A DNA stretch of 64,000 nucleotides, taken from the NCBI RefSeq assembly GCF_003992065.1, contig NZ_RQUZ01000007.1, positions 1 to 64,000 of the forward strand, given 5' to 3'. This document shows positions 37,236 through 46,197 of this stretch, in pieces. A program made the translations under genes and the position numbers. Each line of letters begins with the position of its first letter. Positions within the stretch are counted from its first letter, which is position 1. Below the pieces are notes generated by a model. It was not told the DNA's origin and did not search any database. It was given only the letters and a program-made list of their open reading frames with translations. The DNA is from Veillonella seminalis (lineage in GTDB: Bacteria > Bacillota > Negativicutes > Veillonellales > Veillonellaceae).

Positions 37236-39845
37236 CTATTTTACCATAGAAAGGATAGTTTCTTTACCTTTTTCTAAAGCAGTTTCTAAAGCACTTGGAT
37301 TTTTACCGCCCGCTTGTGCCATATCAGGACGTCCGCCACCGTTACCGCCGGCTGCCTGAGCAGTGGCTTTAACAATATTACCGGCATGGAAACCGGCTTT
37401 AACGGCATCTTTAGTAGCCATGCAGACGAAGTTTACTTTATCATCATTGGCCATACCCAATAATACGATACCGGAACCGATTTTATCGCGAACCATATCA
37501 GCCGTGCTGCGAAGTTCATCCATATCGGCTGCTTTTACATCGGCCACAACGGCTTTAAAGGAATCGGCATCAAAAGCTGTATTCAATACAGCGTCAAGAC
37601 CGCCGGACATCAATTCTTTACGAGCTGCTGCCAATTCATGTTCCAATTGTTTAGTTTCTTCAACGAGCTGTTGCGCACGAACTACGATATCTTCCGGTTT
37701 CGTTTTAAGAAGTGTTGCCACTTCACGAAGTTCAGCCTGTTCTTTTTGAGCTAACTGCAACGCTGCTTCGCCGGTTACTGCTTCGATACGACGTACGCCG
37801 GAACCGATACCGCCTTCCGACAAGATGCGGAATGTGCCGATAACGGCCGTATTTACTACATGGGAACCGCCACAAAGTTCGATACTGAAATCAGGTACCG
37901 TAACAACGCGTACGCGGTCGCCGTATTTTTCACCGAAAAGTGCCATGGCGCCTAATTTTTTAGCTTCATCCATGGACATTTCCTGAATGTTCAAGCTGAC
38001 AGCTTTTAAGATTTCACCGTTTACCAAATCGGTGATTTGTTTCAATTCTTCCGCCGTTACCGGGGAGAAATGAGTAAAGTCAAAACGCAAACGATCCGGC
38101 ATAACCAAAGAACCGGCCTGATTTACGTGATTGCCCAATACTTGTTTCAAAGCGGCATGCAACAAATGGGTAGCCGTATGGTTACGTGCCATAGCGAGAC
38201 GACGGGTCGTATCTACTTCGAATTGAACCGTATCGCCTACCTGTAAATTACCTTCTACAATAGTACCTACATGATAAGTAGTACCTTCCGGCAATTTCTT
38301 GGTTGTATGAACTTCCATTTTCCCCATAGGGCCAACGATGAAGCCTGTATCGCCTAACTGACCGCCCCCTTCAGCGTGGAACGGTGTAGTGCGTACAATG
38401 AGGGTTACTTCCATGCCGTCGGATGCATTATCAAGGCGAGTGGCACCTTCACCGAGCATAAGAATTTCAGAAGAAGTAGCCGATTCATCATCGCTCAATT
38501 TTTCATCGCGAAGGAAAGTAATGTCCGGTGTAGCCACTTTAGCATCTACATCTTCACGAGCCGCACGAGCGCGGGCACGCTGTTCCGCCATAGCGCTTTC
38601 AAAACCGGCCATATCGATAGTAAGACCTGCTTCGCCGGCAATTTCTTCCGTAAGTTCCCAAGGGAATCCGTAAGTATCATATAATTTGAATACTTCGGCA
38701 CCCGGAACATCCGTAGCGTCAGCTTCTTTTAATTCGTTAATCAAAGCACCGAGCATATCAAGGCCTTGAGCCAAAGTCTGATTGAAACGATCTTCTTCAT
38801 TAGCTACAACACGTTTAATGAAGTCGTGTTTTTCAATAAGACCCGGTACGCCGGAACCTAAAATATCGATAACCACGTCAACCAAATCGGTTAAGAAACG
38901 TCCTTCAATACCGAGTAAACGACCGTGACGTACGGCACGACGCAAGATACGACGCAATACATAACCGCGACCTTCATTGGACGGTAAAACGCCGTCGCTG
39001 ATGAGTACAGTAATAGCACGAGCGTGGTCGCCGATAACTTTAAGGGACACATCCGTATTGGCATCAGTGTGATACGTTACTTTGGCCATTTCAGCAGCTT
39101 TTTCAATGATAGGGAAAATTAAATCCGTTTCAAAGTTGCTTTCTTTATTCTGTAATACGGATGCCAAGCGTTCGAGGCCGGCACCGGTATCAATATTTTT
39201 CTTTTCGAGCGGTACATATTCACCGTCAGCGGTACGGTTAAATTGAGTGAATACGAGGTTCCAAATTTCAAGATAACGATCGCAATCGCAACCCGGTGCG
39301 CAATCAGGTTCGCCGCAACCGCGAGATTCGCCGAGATCGTAGAAAATTTCACTGTCAGGACCGCAAGGACCTTCCCCGATTTCCCAGAAGTTGTCTTCCA
39401 AACGGGTAATGTGGTCTTCCGGCATACCTACTTCTTTATGCCAAATATCATACGCTTCCTGATCATCAGGATATACGGTTACATATAAACGATTTTTGTC
39501 GAGTTTAATAACTTCGGTCAAAAATTCCCAAGCCCAATGGATGGCATCTTTTTTGAAATAATCGCCGAAAGAGAAGTTGCCGAGCATTTCAAAAAAAGTA
39601 TGATGACGCGCCGTGCGGCCTACGTTTTCAATATCGCCGGTACGAATACATTTCTGGCATGTGGTTACACGCGTACGAGGCGGTACCAATTTACCCGTAA
39701 AAAACGGTTTTAACGGTGCCATGCCGGCGCCGATTAATAACAAAGAAGGATCGTTTTCCGGAATAAGCGAAAAACTGTCTAAGATTAAATGTTGTTTACT
39801 TTCAAAAAATTTTAAATAAGCCTGACGCAGCTCATTACCCTTCAT
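37236..39845 (-). CDS. alaS: Alanyl-tRNA synthetase
   Basis: 869 residues, full length. Class II catalytic core at the N-terminus (SFSLIPENDPSLLLIGAGMAP, FFEMLGNFSFGDYFK), tRNA-recognition domain, editing domain with HTATHLLHAAL and the zinc site CGGSHV, then the C-Ala oligomerisation domain ending GGNGGGRPDMAQAGGK. An acidic Cys-rich insertion (GCGEPDCAPGCDC) lies near residue 175. No T-box is visible; the leader is only about 30 bases. Confidence 0.97.
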   Translation of the reverse strand: MKGNELRQAYLKFFESKQHLILDSFSLIPENDPSLLLIGAGMAPLKPFFTGKLVPPRTRVTTCQKCIRTGDIENVGRTARHHTFFEMLGNFSFGDYFKKDAIHWAWEFLTEVIKLDKNRLYVTVYPDDQEAYDIWHKEVGMPEDHITRLEDNFWEIGEGPCGPDSEIFYDLGESRGCGEPDCAPGCDCDRYLEIWNLVFTQFNRTADGEYVPLEKKNIDTGAGLERLASVLQNKESNFETDLIFPIIEKAAEMAKVTYHTDANTDVSLKVIGDHARAITVLISDGVLPSNEGRGYVLRRILRRAVRHGRLLGIEGRFLTDLVDVVIDILGSGVPGLIEKHDFIKRVVANEEDRFNQTLAQGLDMLGALINELKEADATDVPGAEVFKLYDTYGFPWELTEEIAGEAGLTIDMAGFESAMAEQRARARAAREDVDAKVATPDITFLRDEKLSDDESATSSEILMLGEGATRLDNASDGMEVTLIVRTTPFHAEGGGQLGDTGFIVGPMGKMEVHTTKKLPEGTTYHVGTIVEGNLQVGDTVQFEVDTTRRLAMARNHTATHLLHAALKQVLGNHVNQAGSLVMPDRLRFDFTHFSPVTAEELKQITDLVNGEILKAVSLNIQEMSMDEAKKLGAMALFGEKYGDRVRVVTVPDFSIELCGGSHVVNTAVIGTFRILSEGGIGSGVRRIEAVTGEAALQLAQKEQAELREVATLLKTKPEDIVVRAQQLVEETKQLEHELAAARKELMSGGLDAVLNTAFDADSFKAVVADVKAADMDELRSTADMVRDKIGSGIVLLGMANDDKVNFVCMATKDAVKAGFHAGNIVKATAQAAGGNGGGRPDMAQAGGKNPSALETALEKGKETILSMVK

Positions 39846-39881
39846 GAGTTTCAGCCTCCTAAATAAATATGAATTCTCTTT

Positions 39882-39911
39882 ATTATAAGCCTTATTGTCT
39901 ATATTTGTCTA
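39882..39911 (-). promoter_or_regulatory. Promoter of the alaS operon
   Basis: Minus strand: -35 TAGACA (39906-39911), 18-base spacer, -10 TATAAT (39882-39887), followed by AGGAGG and the alaS ATG. Confidence 0.6.
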
Positions 39912-39931
39912 TTTCAAATAACAAGGTTGTC

Positions 39932-40738
39932 TTATTTCTGCCCGCGAGCCACTGTAACCGCAAAGGTAACGGCATAACCGAGAATTGCCATAAGCACAAT
40001 CGTACCGCCCGGTGCCAAGTCATATTTGAAGGCCCCGATCAGTCCCAGGCTGACACTGCCCAAGGAATAAAGCTCACTGATAAGAAGCGTCTGGCCAAAA
40101 CCGCGGTGCCATAGATGGGCCGACGCCACGGGCACAATCATCAAGGCACCGATGAGCAAAATTCCCACAATCGTCATCCCCATAACGACCACCAAAGCCG
40201 TTAAAATGGCGAAGAGCATATTGATACGGCCCACCGCAATACCGGCAGTTACCGCAATCTGTTCGTCGAAAGCCGTAAAGAGTAATTTAGAATACATGAA
40301 GTACACCGTAACGGCCACCACCAAAGCTACAATGGCGATGGTTATAATGTCCGTACTCGTTACCGTTAAAATACTGCCGAAAAGAAAATTCAGAAGCCCT
40401 GTGCTCGGCATTTTTGTCATAGTAGCAAAAATAACGGCCAAGGCTAAACCGGTATAAAAGAACAAAGCCAAAATCATATCGGTATATTGGTTCTGACGGC
40501 GGCGCACCAACTCAATGCCGATAGCTGTAAGCACCGTCAAGGCAGCCGCCCCCAAAGGCGGATATACGGATAACAACGATGCCCCTGTAACACCCGCAAA
40601 GGCTACATGGCCGAGGCCTTCACTGAGTAGCGATTGCCGTTTGATAACAATAAAGGTACCGATTAAAGGACACATTAAAGCTACAATCAAACCGGCAATG
40701 AAAGCACGTTGCATAAATTCATAACTAAAAATCTCCAC
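39932..40738 (-). CDS. Metal ABC transporter permease (ZnuB/MntB family)
   Basis: 268 residues from GTG 40738, which lies six bases after AGGAGG; this overlaps the last codons of the ATPase gene, where a longer ATG reading would not have a site. Seven to eight helices of the ABC-3 family, with LSEGLGHVAFAGV (the conserved periplasmic-gate region) and GILLIGALMIVPVASA. Transports Zn(II) or Mn(II) with the adjacent ATPase. No binding-protein gene lies next to it. Confidence 0.88.
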   Translation of the reverse strand: MEIFSYEFMQRAFIAGLIVALMCPLIGTFIVIKRQSLLSEGLGHVAFAGVTGASLLSVYPPLGAAALTVLTAIGIELVRRRQNQYTDMILALFFYTGLALAVIFATMTKMPSTGLLNFLFGSILTVTSTDIITIAIVALVVAVTVYFMYSKLLFTAFDEQIAVTAGIAVGRINMLFAILTALVVVMGMTIVGILLIGALMIVPVASAHLWHRGFGQTLLISELYSLGSVSLGLIGAFKYDLAPGGTIVLMAILGYAVTFAVTVARGQK

Positions 40739-40740
40739 CG

Positions 40741-41451
40741 TTAACCTCCTATATGCCAAGCAAGCGGCGTGTTTTTATGACTCTTCAAAAAACCTTGGCT
40801 GTCGCCGTTATAACAAATATGGCGATCAATACAAATCACCTGGTCGGCCGCCTGACAAGCATCCACAATATCATGGGTAACCATAATAATCGTCATACCC
40901 TGATTGCACAAATTACGCAACAGTTGGAATATATGGGCACTGACTTGAAAATCAATACCACTCGTCGGTTCATCAAGAAGCAAATATTTAGGTCCTCTGG
41001 CCAGTGCTTGAGCAATCATAACTCGCTGTTGCTGACCGCCGCTTAAATCACCGATACGACGATGGGTAAATTCCGCCATGCCCACCTGAGCCAATGCCTG
41101 ATGAGCCTTAGCCTTGCGTTCACTGTGCCCCATCCCCTGAATACGGAGCCCCAATTCCACAATTTCACCGCACGTAGCCGGAAACTGAGCGGCATTTTTA
41201 TTATAAATTTGCGGCACCAAATGAAGAAGACCTTTCTGCTGTGCTTCCGCCACAGAATAACCGTCAATCGTAATCTGACCGTTCGCCGGCTTTAAAAGGC
41301 CTGCCACCAGACGTAAAAACGTTGTTTTGCCGGCTCCGTTGGGCCCTACTACCAAGGTAAAGTCACCTTCCGGAATTGTCAGCGACACATCACTTATAAT
41401 CGTCTCATCTTCATAATTGAACGCTACTTTATCTACAATAATTTGCCCCAT
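40741..41451 (-). CDS. Metal ABC transporter ATPase (ZnuC/MntA family)
   Basis: 236 residues. Walker [10 protein letters not shown], signature LSGGQQQR, Walker B YLLLDEP, and TMIIMVTHD for the switch His. The C-terminal Cys/His content fits the zinc/manganese importer subfamily, though the metal cannot be fixed from sequence. The upstream gap to the NlpC gene is 63 bases and is filled by that gene's terminator region, so its promoter must overlap it or transcription must read through. Confidence 0.87.
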   Translation of the reverse strand: MGQIIVDKVAFNYEDETIISDVSLTIPEGDFTLVVGPNGAGKTTFLRLVAGLLKPANGQITIDGYSVAEAQQKGLLHLVPQIYNKNAAQFPATCGEIVELGLRIQGMGHSERKAKAHQALAQVGMAEFTHRRIGDLSGGQQQRVMIAQALARGPKYLLLDEPTSGIDFQVSAHIFQLLRNLCNQGMTIIMVTHDIVDACQAADQVICIDRHICYNGDSQGFLKSHKNTPLAWHIGG

Positions 41452-41473
41452 CGTAAAACCTCACTTTATAGGC

Positions 41474-41500
41474 TAAAAGAGGAGACATGAGCCTCCTCTT
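41474..41500 (-). terminator. Terminator of the NlpC/P60 gene
   Basis: Stem AAGAGGAG (41477-41484) / CTCCTCTT (41493-41500), then TTTT on the minus strand, about 14 bases past the stop codon. Confidence 0.7.
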
Positions 41501-41514
41501 CAAAGTATCTTAAC

Positions 41515-42468
41515 TTACATTACGCGCTTAGCACCGATATAGCGTTCGCCCCAATAGCTGTCATTAATGTTAGCTATAGCTACGCCGCTGCTCGAAGTAG
41601 CACTGATAAATTTACCGTCACCAATGTAAATCCCGGAATGGGATACACCCTGCTCATAGGTTTGGAAGAATACCAAATCACCGGGTTGCAAATTATGTTT
41701 CCCGATTTTCTGGCCTACCAAATATTGTTCATCCGCACTACGCGGCAAGGTAATACCCGACTTAGCGAATACATAACGCACATAACCGGAGCAGTCAAAA
41801 CCTTGCGGTGTAGCACCGCCGAATACATACGGTACCCCACGATAACGTTCCGCTTCCGTTATAATCTCACGAACCGATTTTGGAACATCACCGGTTTTGG
41901 TGAAAATAAAATCCGGTGCAATAGGATCAAGTATACCGTCGGTCGGCGTCTTCGATTTTACAACAGCCGTATTTTTCTTAGCGACTGCTTCTACCTTAGC
42001 ATTGCTATTGGATTTATTACCGTTCTTGTTGCTTTTCACCTTAACCGATTTAGTCGTTTTAGCAGGCTTAGTCGCATCTGTTGCGGTTGCGGTAGATTTT
42101 TTCTCTAACGTAGCCTTACGACCGGCTGCCATTTCCGCTGCGATTTTATCATCAGACATACGACCTAAACCGGCAACCACATGTTCATCAAGGTCTTTGC
42201 CCATTAACTTTTTGTAAGTAACGGCATCCAACACGCCGTTAACCGGCAAATTATTATCCTTTTGATACAGGCGTACTGCCCATTTCGTATTGGCATCATA
42301 CTCACCGTTGAGTCGTGCATTATACCCGGCTGCAATCAACTTCTTCTGAATGGCCGGAATATCGCCGCCTTTAGCGCCATACGTATAACCGGTCGCACTT
42401 ACCAATTGCGTGCTGACCATTAACATTACTGCCGCTGTGATGGCGACTCTTCTTTTAATTGATTTCAT
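41515..42468 (-). CDS. Secreted NlpC/P60 peptidoglycan hydrolase with PG-binding domain
   Basis: 317 residues. Signal peptide (1-25), a peptidoglycan-binding type 1 domain (about 30-92, IPAIQKKLIAAGYNARLNG), a Lys/Ala/Thr/Asn-rich linker (about 105-185) and a C-terminal NlpC/P60 domain. Catalytic Cys226 in GFDCSGYVRYVF and His277 in GVSHSGIYIGDG are present, with the GDLVFF segment between. Should cut the stem peptide (gamma-D-Glu to diamino acid) in the periplasmic wall. Single gene, with a TATAAT-like -10 upstream near 42543-42548 but no clear -35. Confidence 0.92.
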   Translation of the reverse strand: MKSIKRRVAITAAVMLMVSTQLVSATGYTYGAKGGDIPAIQKKLIAAGYNARLNGEYDANTKWAVRLYQKDNNLPVNGVLDAVTYKKLMGKDLDEHVVAGLGRMSDDKIAAEMAAGRKATLEKKSTATATDATKPAKTTKSVKVKSNKNGNKSNSNAKVEAVAKKNTAVVKSKTPTDGILDPIAPDFIFTKTGDVPKSVREIITEAERYRGVPYVFGGATPQGFDCSGYVRYVFAKSGITLPRSADEQYLVGQKIGKHNLQPGDLVFFQTYEQGVSHSGIYIGDGKFISATSSSGVAIANINDSYWGERYIGAKRVM

Positions 42469-42596
42469 AGTACCATCCTCAAACTATTCTCTGAGTACCC
42501 ATACTTCAACAGATTCTCCTTACGTCAAAACTGTCTTCTTATAATTATACCACAAATAGGTTGCAGATGACTATTACCTAGCCTCAGACAGCTATA

Positions 42597-43580
42597 TTAT
42601 TTATTCATCGCGCCTCGATCGGATGTATTATTATACCCCCGAGGCTTATTATCTCCGTCAACATTATAGCCGCCGCGGATCCAATATAACGGCCGATGCT
42701 TAACTTCTTCAAACACACGGCCCACATATTCACCGATAATGCCCAACCCGATGAGTTGAACACCGCCCAAAAAGAAAATGGCTACTCCCAAAGTGGCCCA
42801 ACCGCTCACAGCAGAGTCGGTGAAAAAATGCACATATAAAATATGCAAAATCATCAGTAAGCTTAACAAACCGCAAAACAAACCGATGTAAAAAGCGGCA
42901 CGAAGCGGCACTTTTGAAAAAGCCGCGATACCGTCCAAAGCAAAGTGCAACATTTTGCGCACGCTAAACTTCGATTTGCCCGCAAAACGCGGCGGTGCCA
43001 CAAAATGGATCTCAGCTTGATTATAGCCGATATCACCTACAATACCGCGCAAAAAACGACCGTGCTCGCGAAAACGCAGCAAGGTATCCAATGCTTTACG
43101 ATTCATTAAACGAAAATCAGAACCGCCTTCCACGATTGGCACATTGGCCATTATATTCATCAGTTTGTAATAATATTTCGATGTAAATGATTTAGCCCAG
43201 CTCGCATCTTCCGTAGAGTCACGAATCGTACGAACTACATCGTGCCCTTCTTCCCAAAGCCGAACTAAATCCGGAATCAATTCCGGCGGATGTTGCATAT
43301 CACCGTCCATAGTAATGACCGCATCACCGGTAGCATAATCAAGACCGCAGGTCAAAGCCAATTGATGCCCGAAATTACGAGCCAACAAAAGGACTTTAAC
43401 ATTTTTATCTTCCTCAGCAATATGGCTGAGCATTGTTGCCGAATCATCGGACGAACCGTCGTCCACAAAAATTATCTCCTGGTCATAAGGTAGCGTGTTA
43501 AGCACTTCTTTGACCGAGTTGTAGAACTTCTTAATATTTGCCTCTTCGTTATACACGGGCACTACTACTGACAATAACAT
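42597..43580 (-). CDS. Family 2 glycosyltransferase, GtrB/DPM-like with two C-terminal helices
   Basis: 327 residues from ATG 43580 with GGAGG upstream; the frame opens 20 codons earlier without one. GT-A domain: VVVPVYNEEANI, VDDGSSDDS, DYATGDAVITMDGDMQHPPE (DxD), and SDFRLMNRKAL. Two membrane helices near residues 230 and 265, typical of polyprenyl-phosphate sugar transferases such as GtrB and ArnC. It would load a sugar onto undecaprenyl phosphate for later envelope modification. The sugar is unknown. Confidence 0.87.
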   Translation of the reverse strand: MLLSVVVPVYNEEANIKKFYNSVKEVLNTLPYDQEIIFVDDGSSDDSATMLSHIAEEDKNVKVLLLARNFGHQLALTCGLDYATGDAVITMDGDMQHPPELIPDLVRLWEEGHDVVRTIRDSTEDASWAKSFTSKYYYKLMNIMANVPIVEGGSDFRLMNRKALDTLLRFREHGRFLRGIVGDIGYNQAEIHFVAPPRFAGKSKFSVRKMLHFALDGIAAFSKVPLRAAFYIGLFCGLLSLLMILHILYVHFFTDSAVSGWATLGVAIFFLGGVQLIGLGIIGEYVGRVFEEVKHRPLYWIRGGYNVDGDNKPRGYNNTSDRGAMNK

Positions 43581-43658
43581 AGGCCGCCTCCGTTTCCTTA
43601 ATTGCGCCTTTATTGTACTAAAATTCAGAATACTTGGCAAATAAACAAAGTATAAATT

Positions 43659-43691
43659 AAAAAGTTGAACCCTGCCGAAGCAGAGTTCAAC
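43659..43691 (-). terminator. Terminator of the YqgF-like/yitT/lepB operon
   Basis: Stem GTTGAAC (43664-43670) / GTTCAAC (43685-43691) with inner CTGC/GCAG pairing around CGAA, then T5 on the minus strand. Confidence 0.8.
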
Positions 43692-43729
43692 CGATATTCT
43701 GCAAACTTATTTAAGCAAATGTTTCAAAC

Positions 43730-44326
43730 TTAAAAACTGAAATCATACACTACATGACCGATAACGTTTTTAATCGGAACCGGCCCGATAAAACGGCTGT
43801 CACTGGAATGATTTCGATTATCCCCCATAACAAACACATGACCTTCAGGTACAACTACCGGTGCGGTCTGACTATATTGCATAGTAGGCTCTTTTGTGTA
43901 CGGTTCTTCCAATTCCTTACCGTTACGCCATACATGGCCAGCTTTAAATTCCAAGGTATCGCCCGGTAAGCCGATAACACGTTTTACCCAAGCATCATGA
44001 CGTTCCGCCGATTTACTGAAAATAGACATATAATTGGATACTACATCCGTTACATCGTCTTCCCAGGTACGCTCACGATTGACACGGCTGTCGATGATAA
44101 CAATTTCACCGTACTGCGGCATATTACCGCGAATATGATCCCATTTGGATACCACCAAAAAATCACCGTTGTGTAACGTATCCTCCATGGATTCACCGGA
44201 TACCCGGGTAATCTGCCCCAAGAATAAATGCACTACAATCGCAATTGCCAAAGCAATAATAATGGCATATAACCATTCGCCGATTTCATGTATAATCTGT
44301 TTCCCTATTGACTTTTCTTCTGCCAT
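43730..44326 (-). CDS. lepB: Signal peptidase I
   Basis: 198 residues from ATG 44326 (GGAAGG upstream); the open frame runs 41 codons further but has no site and no membrane logic. One N-terminal helix (about 19-36), catalytic Ser46 in SGESMEDTL, catalytic Lys115 in WVKRVIGLPGD, and the C-terminal GDNRNHSSDSR. Cleaves signal peptides of Sec-exported proteins at the outer face of the inner membrane. Confidence 0.94.
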   Translation of the reverse strand: MAEEKSIGKQIIHEIGEWLYAIIIALAIAIVVHLFLGQITRVSGESMEDTLHNGDFLVVSKWDHIRGNMPQYGEIVIIDSRVNRERTWEDDVTDVVSNYMSIFSKSAERHDAWVKRVIGLPGDTLEFKAGHVWRNGKELEEPYTKEPTMQYSQTAPVVVPEGHVFVMGDNRNHSSDSRFIGPVPIKNVIGHVVYDFSF

Positions 44327-44466
44327 ACAACCTTCCGATTTTCTTACCGCACTCATTGTTTTAAAACTCAAACGGCAATATGGTAACAACCTGTTCAGCT
44401 CGTTAGCCAAGTTTGCCTTATGCGCCGAAAATCGGACTCCTTTCTTCAAAGAACTGTGCCCATGAT

Positions 44467-45339
44467 TTAGTGAATCGTCTTCTTACCGAATTGACCGCCA
44501 AATACATCATGCACGTCGGAAATAGTAATAAACGCATTTTCGTCATTTTCATATACCACATCTTTTAATTTGGTAATTTCTAAACGCGTCACTACTGAGT
44601 ATAGCACTTTTTTCGGTTGTTTTGAATACCCACCTTCGCCAAAAAGGACCGTTACCCCACGACCGAGTCGTTTGGTAAGTACTTCACTGATTTCATCCGG
44701 ATAGTCCGTAATAATCATAACGCCCTTGGATTCTTCAAGACCGGTAATGGTAATATCAATCATCTTATAGGCTACGAAGTACGCAATTAAGGAGTACATG
44801 GCACTGTTCCAACTGTATACGAAACCGGCTGCCCCCAAGATAAAGAGGTTAAAAAACATTACGATTTCGCCTACGGAAAAGCTGGTTTTCTTATCAAAAA
44901 TAATCGCTACAATTTCAGTTCCGTCCAAAGAACCGCCGTTACGAATAATGATACCTACGCCCAAACCAAGAATGATACCGCCGAAAATAGACGCCAAGAA
45001 CGGATCAATGGTAACCGGCGAAACATCATGCATGAATAGCGAAAATACGGAGATACACATTACCGAAAACAAGGTGGCAATGGTAAAGTTGCGCCCGATG
45101 AGGCGATAACCTACATAGAGAAACGGTATATTAATAACTACAACGAACAAACTGAATGATAAACCGGTCAACTCAGACGCCATCAATGATATACCGACAA
45201 CACCACCGTCGATGATGCTGTTTGGAACGAGAAATACATCCAAACCGAAGGTATAAATGATAGCCCCTATAATCATCCAAATGTAACGAACTGCCATATC
45301 TTTCCAAGTTAATTTTTGTATACGCTTACCTGCTGCCAT
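44467..45339 (-). CDS. YitT family membrane protein
   Basis: 290 residues. Five to six helices in the first 200 residues (DUF161 repeats: FLVPNSIIDGGVVGISLM and GLGVGIIIRNGGSLDGTEIVA) and a C-terminal soluble DUF2179 domain (RGVTVLFGEGGYSKQPKKVLY). A widespread Firmicute family of unknown transport or sensing role. Three bases downstream of the YqgF-like gene and upstream of lepB. Confidence 0.9.
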   Translation of the reverse strand: MAAGKRIQKLTWKDMAVRYIWMIIGAIIYTFGLDVFLVPNSIIDGGVVGISLMASELTGLSFSLFVVVINIPFLYVGYRLIGRNFTIATLFSVMCISVFSLFMHDVSPVTIDPFLASIFGGIILGLGVGIIIRNGGSLDGTEIVAIIFDKKTSFSVGEIVMFFNLFILGAAGFVYSWNSAMYSLIAYFVAYKMIDITITGLEESKGVMIITDYPDEISEVLTKRLGRGVTVLFGEGGYSKQPKKVLYSVVTRLEITKLKDVVYENDENAFITISDVHDVFGGQFGKKTIH

Positions 45340-45342
45340 TGT

Positions 45343-45828
45343 CTATCCCCTTTCTTTTTTACCCAAAATATATTGCTCACCGATTATCCAAGCCGTAAAA
45401 TCATCGACAGGTACCGGCGGATATAGCATCCCTTTAGGTACCAGCCGTTTCAAGCCGGTTGGCGGGTGAAACTCAAAATAACGTTTGCGCGCCGCTTCCG
45501 TCGTGTGGGCTTCTTCAGCCAACGAAACCGGCACCCCCTCGGTTTTGGCCAAGGTCTCCAAAATATGAAATACAAATTTATGATTCGTACCGTTGCCGCA
45601 AATTAATTCATTAACAGTCTTAAACTTATTAAGTAGAGCTTTTAAACCATCCGTTAATTCAGCGGTAGGCAAAATATCCTTAAATACCAACGTCGCCGCC
45701 GCGGCTGTCATAACGGCCACGCCGCTTTTCTCACGGCCCGGATCGACCGCCAATAATAAAGGTTCGGCAGCAGTGGCATTCAAAGTTTCATTCTGAACTT
45801 CATGTTTCAACTTTGTATCTTCCTGCAT
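45343..45828 (-). CDS. YqgF/RuvC-like RNase H-fold protein
   Basis: 161 residues. LLLAVDPGREKSGVAV resembles the first strand and Asp of the RuvC/YqgF fold (Asp29), ELICGNGTNHK the second strand, a Glu lies in LAEEAHTTEAARKRYFE, and a DDFTAW motif sits where RuvC has its C-terminal acids. It differs from the true RuvX in this window (36475-36897) and may be a second, divergent nuclease or a relative without activity. Good AAAGGAGG start. Operon with the YitT gene and lepB. Confidence 0.7.
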   Translation of the reverse strand: MQEDTKLKHEVQNETLNATAAEPLLLAVDPGREKSGVAVMTAAAATLVFKDILPTAELTDGLKALLNKFKTVNELICGNGTNHKFVFHILETLAKTEGVPVSLAEEAHTTEAARKRYFEFHPPTGLKRLVPKGMLYPPVPVDDFTAWIIGEQYILGKKERG

Positions 45829-45891
45829 CTCAATCCTCCTTTACTATTCACTCCGTTGGCCGATCAACCAACAGTACCTAAAAGTTTTCGC

Positions 45892-45928
45892 AAAAAATGC
45901 TGTCGGTAGCTAAGCTATCGGCAGCATT
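45892..45928 (-). terminator. Strong orphan terminator
   Basis: 15-base stem AATGCTGTCGGTAGC (45896-45910) / GCTATCGGCAGCATT (45914-45928) with a TAA loop and two wobble pairs, T6 following on the minus strand. It lies 270 bases past the DUF3084 gene, so it ends either a long 3' tail or a separate short transcript. Confidence 0.85.
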
Positions 45929-46197
45929 CTATCTGTTCCATCATAGTAATCAAATCGATAACTCAGTTTATAAGCAATCCGACCATTACAATGTCTCGCA
46001 TAAACTAAGGCTTTATTGCAAAAAAACATCATTGCTTTTCAAACGAATCTTTTCGATATAATTTATTATACCATATAAGTAACAAGGCTTAGTTACTAAT
46101 TCTTATATAATCTATGCTTTTTTAGCATAATTAAAATCATTGAATCTCAAATTGCATTAATTTTATATACTATCAACACAACTCATTAATCCATAAA
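45929..46197 (-). other. Intergenic region with a doubtful 40-codon ORF
   Basis: Between DUF3084 and the orphan terminator. On the minus strand an ORF 46032-45910 encodes 40 residues (starts MMFFCNKALVYARH, ends in MLPIA inside the terminator stem) but has no ribosome site. A TATAAT-like box (near 46069-46074) and a dyad AGTAAC/GTTACT (about 46077-46096) lie upstream. The rest is AT-rich. I cannot tell a small gene from chance. Confidence 0.3.
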
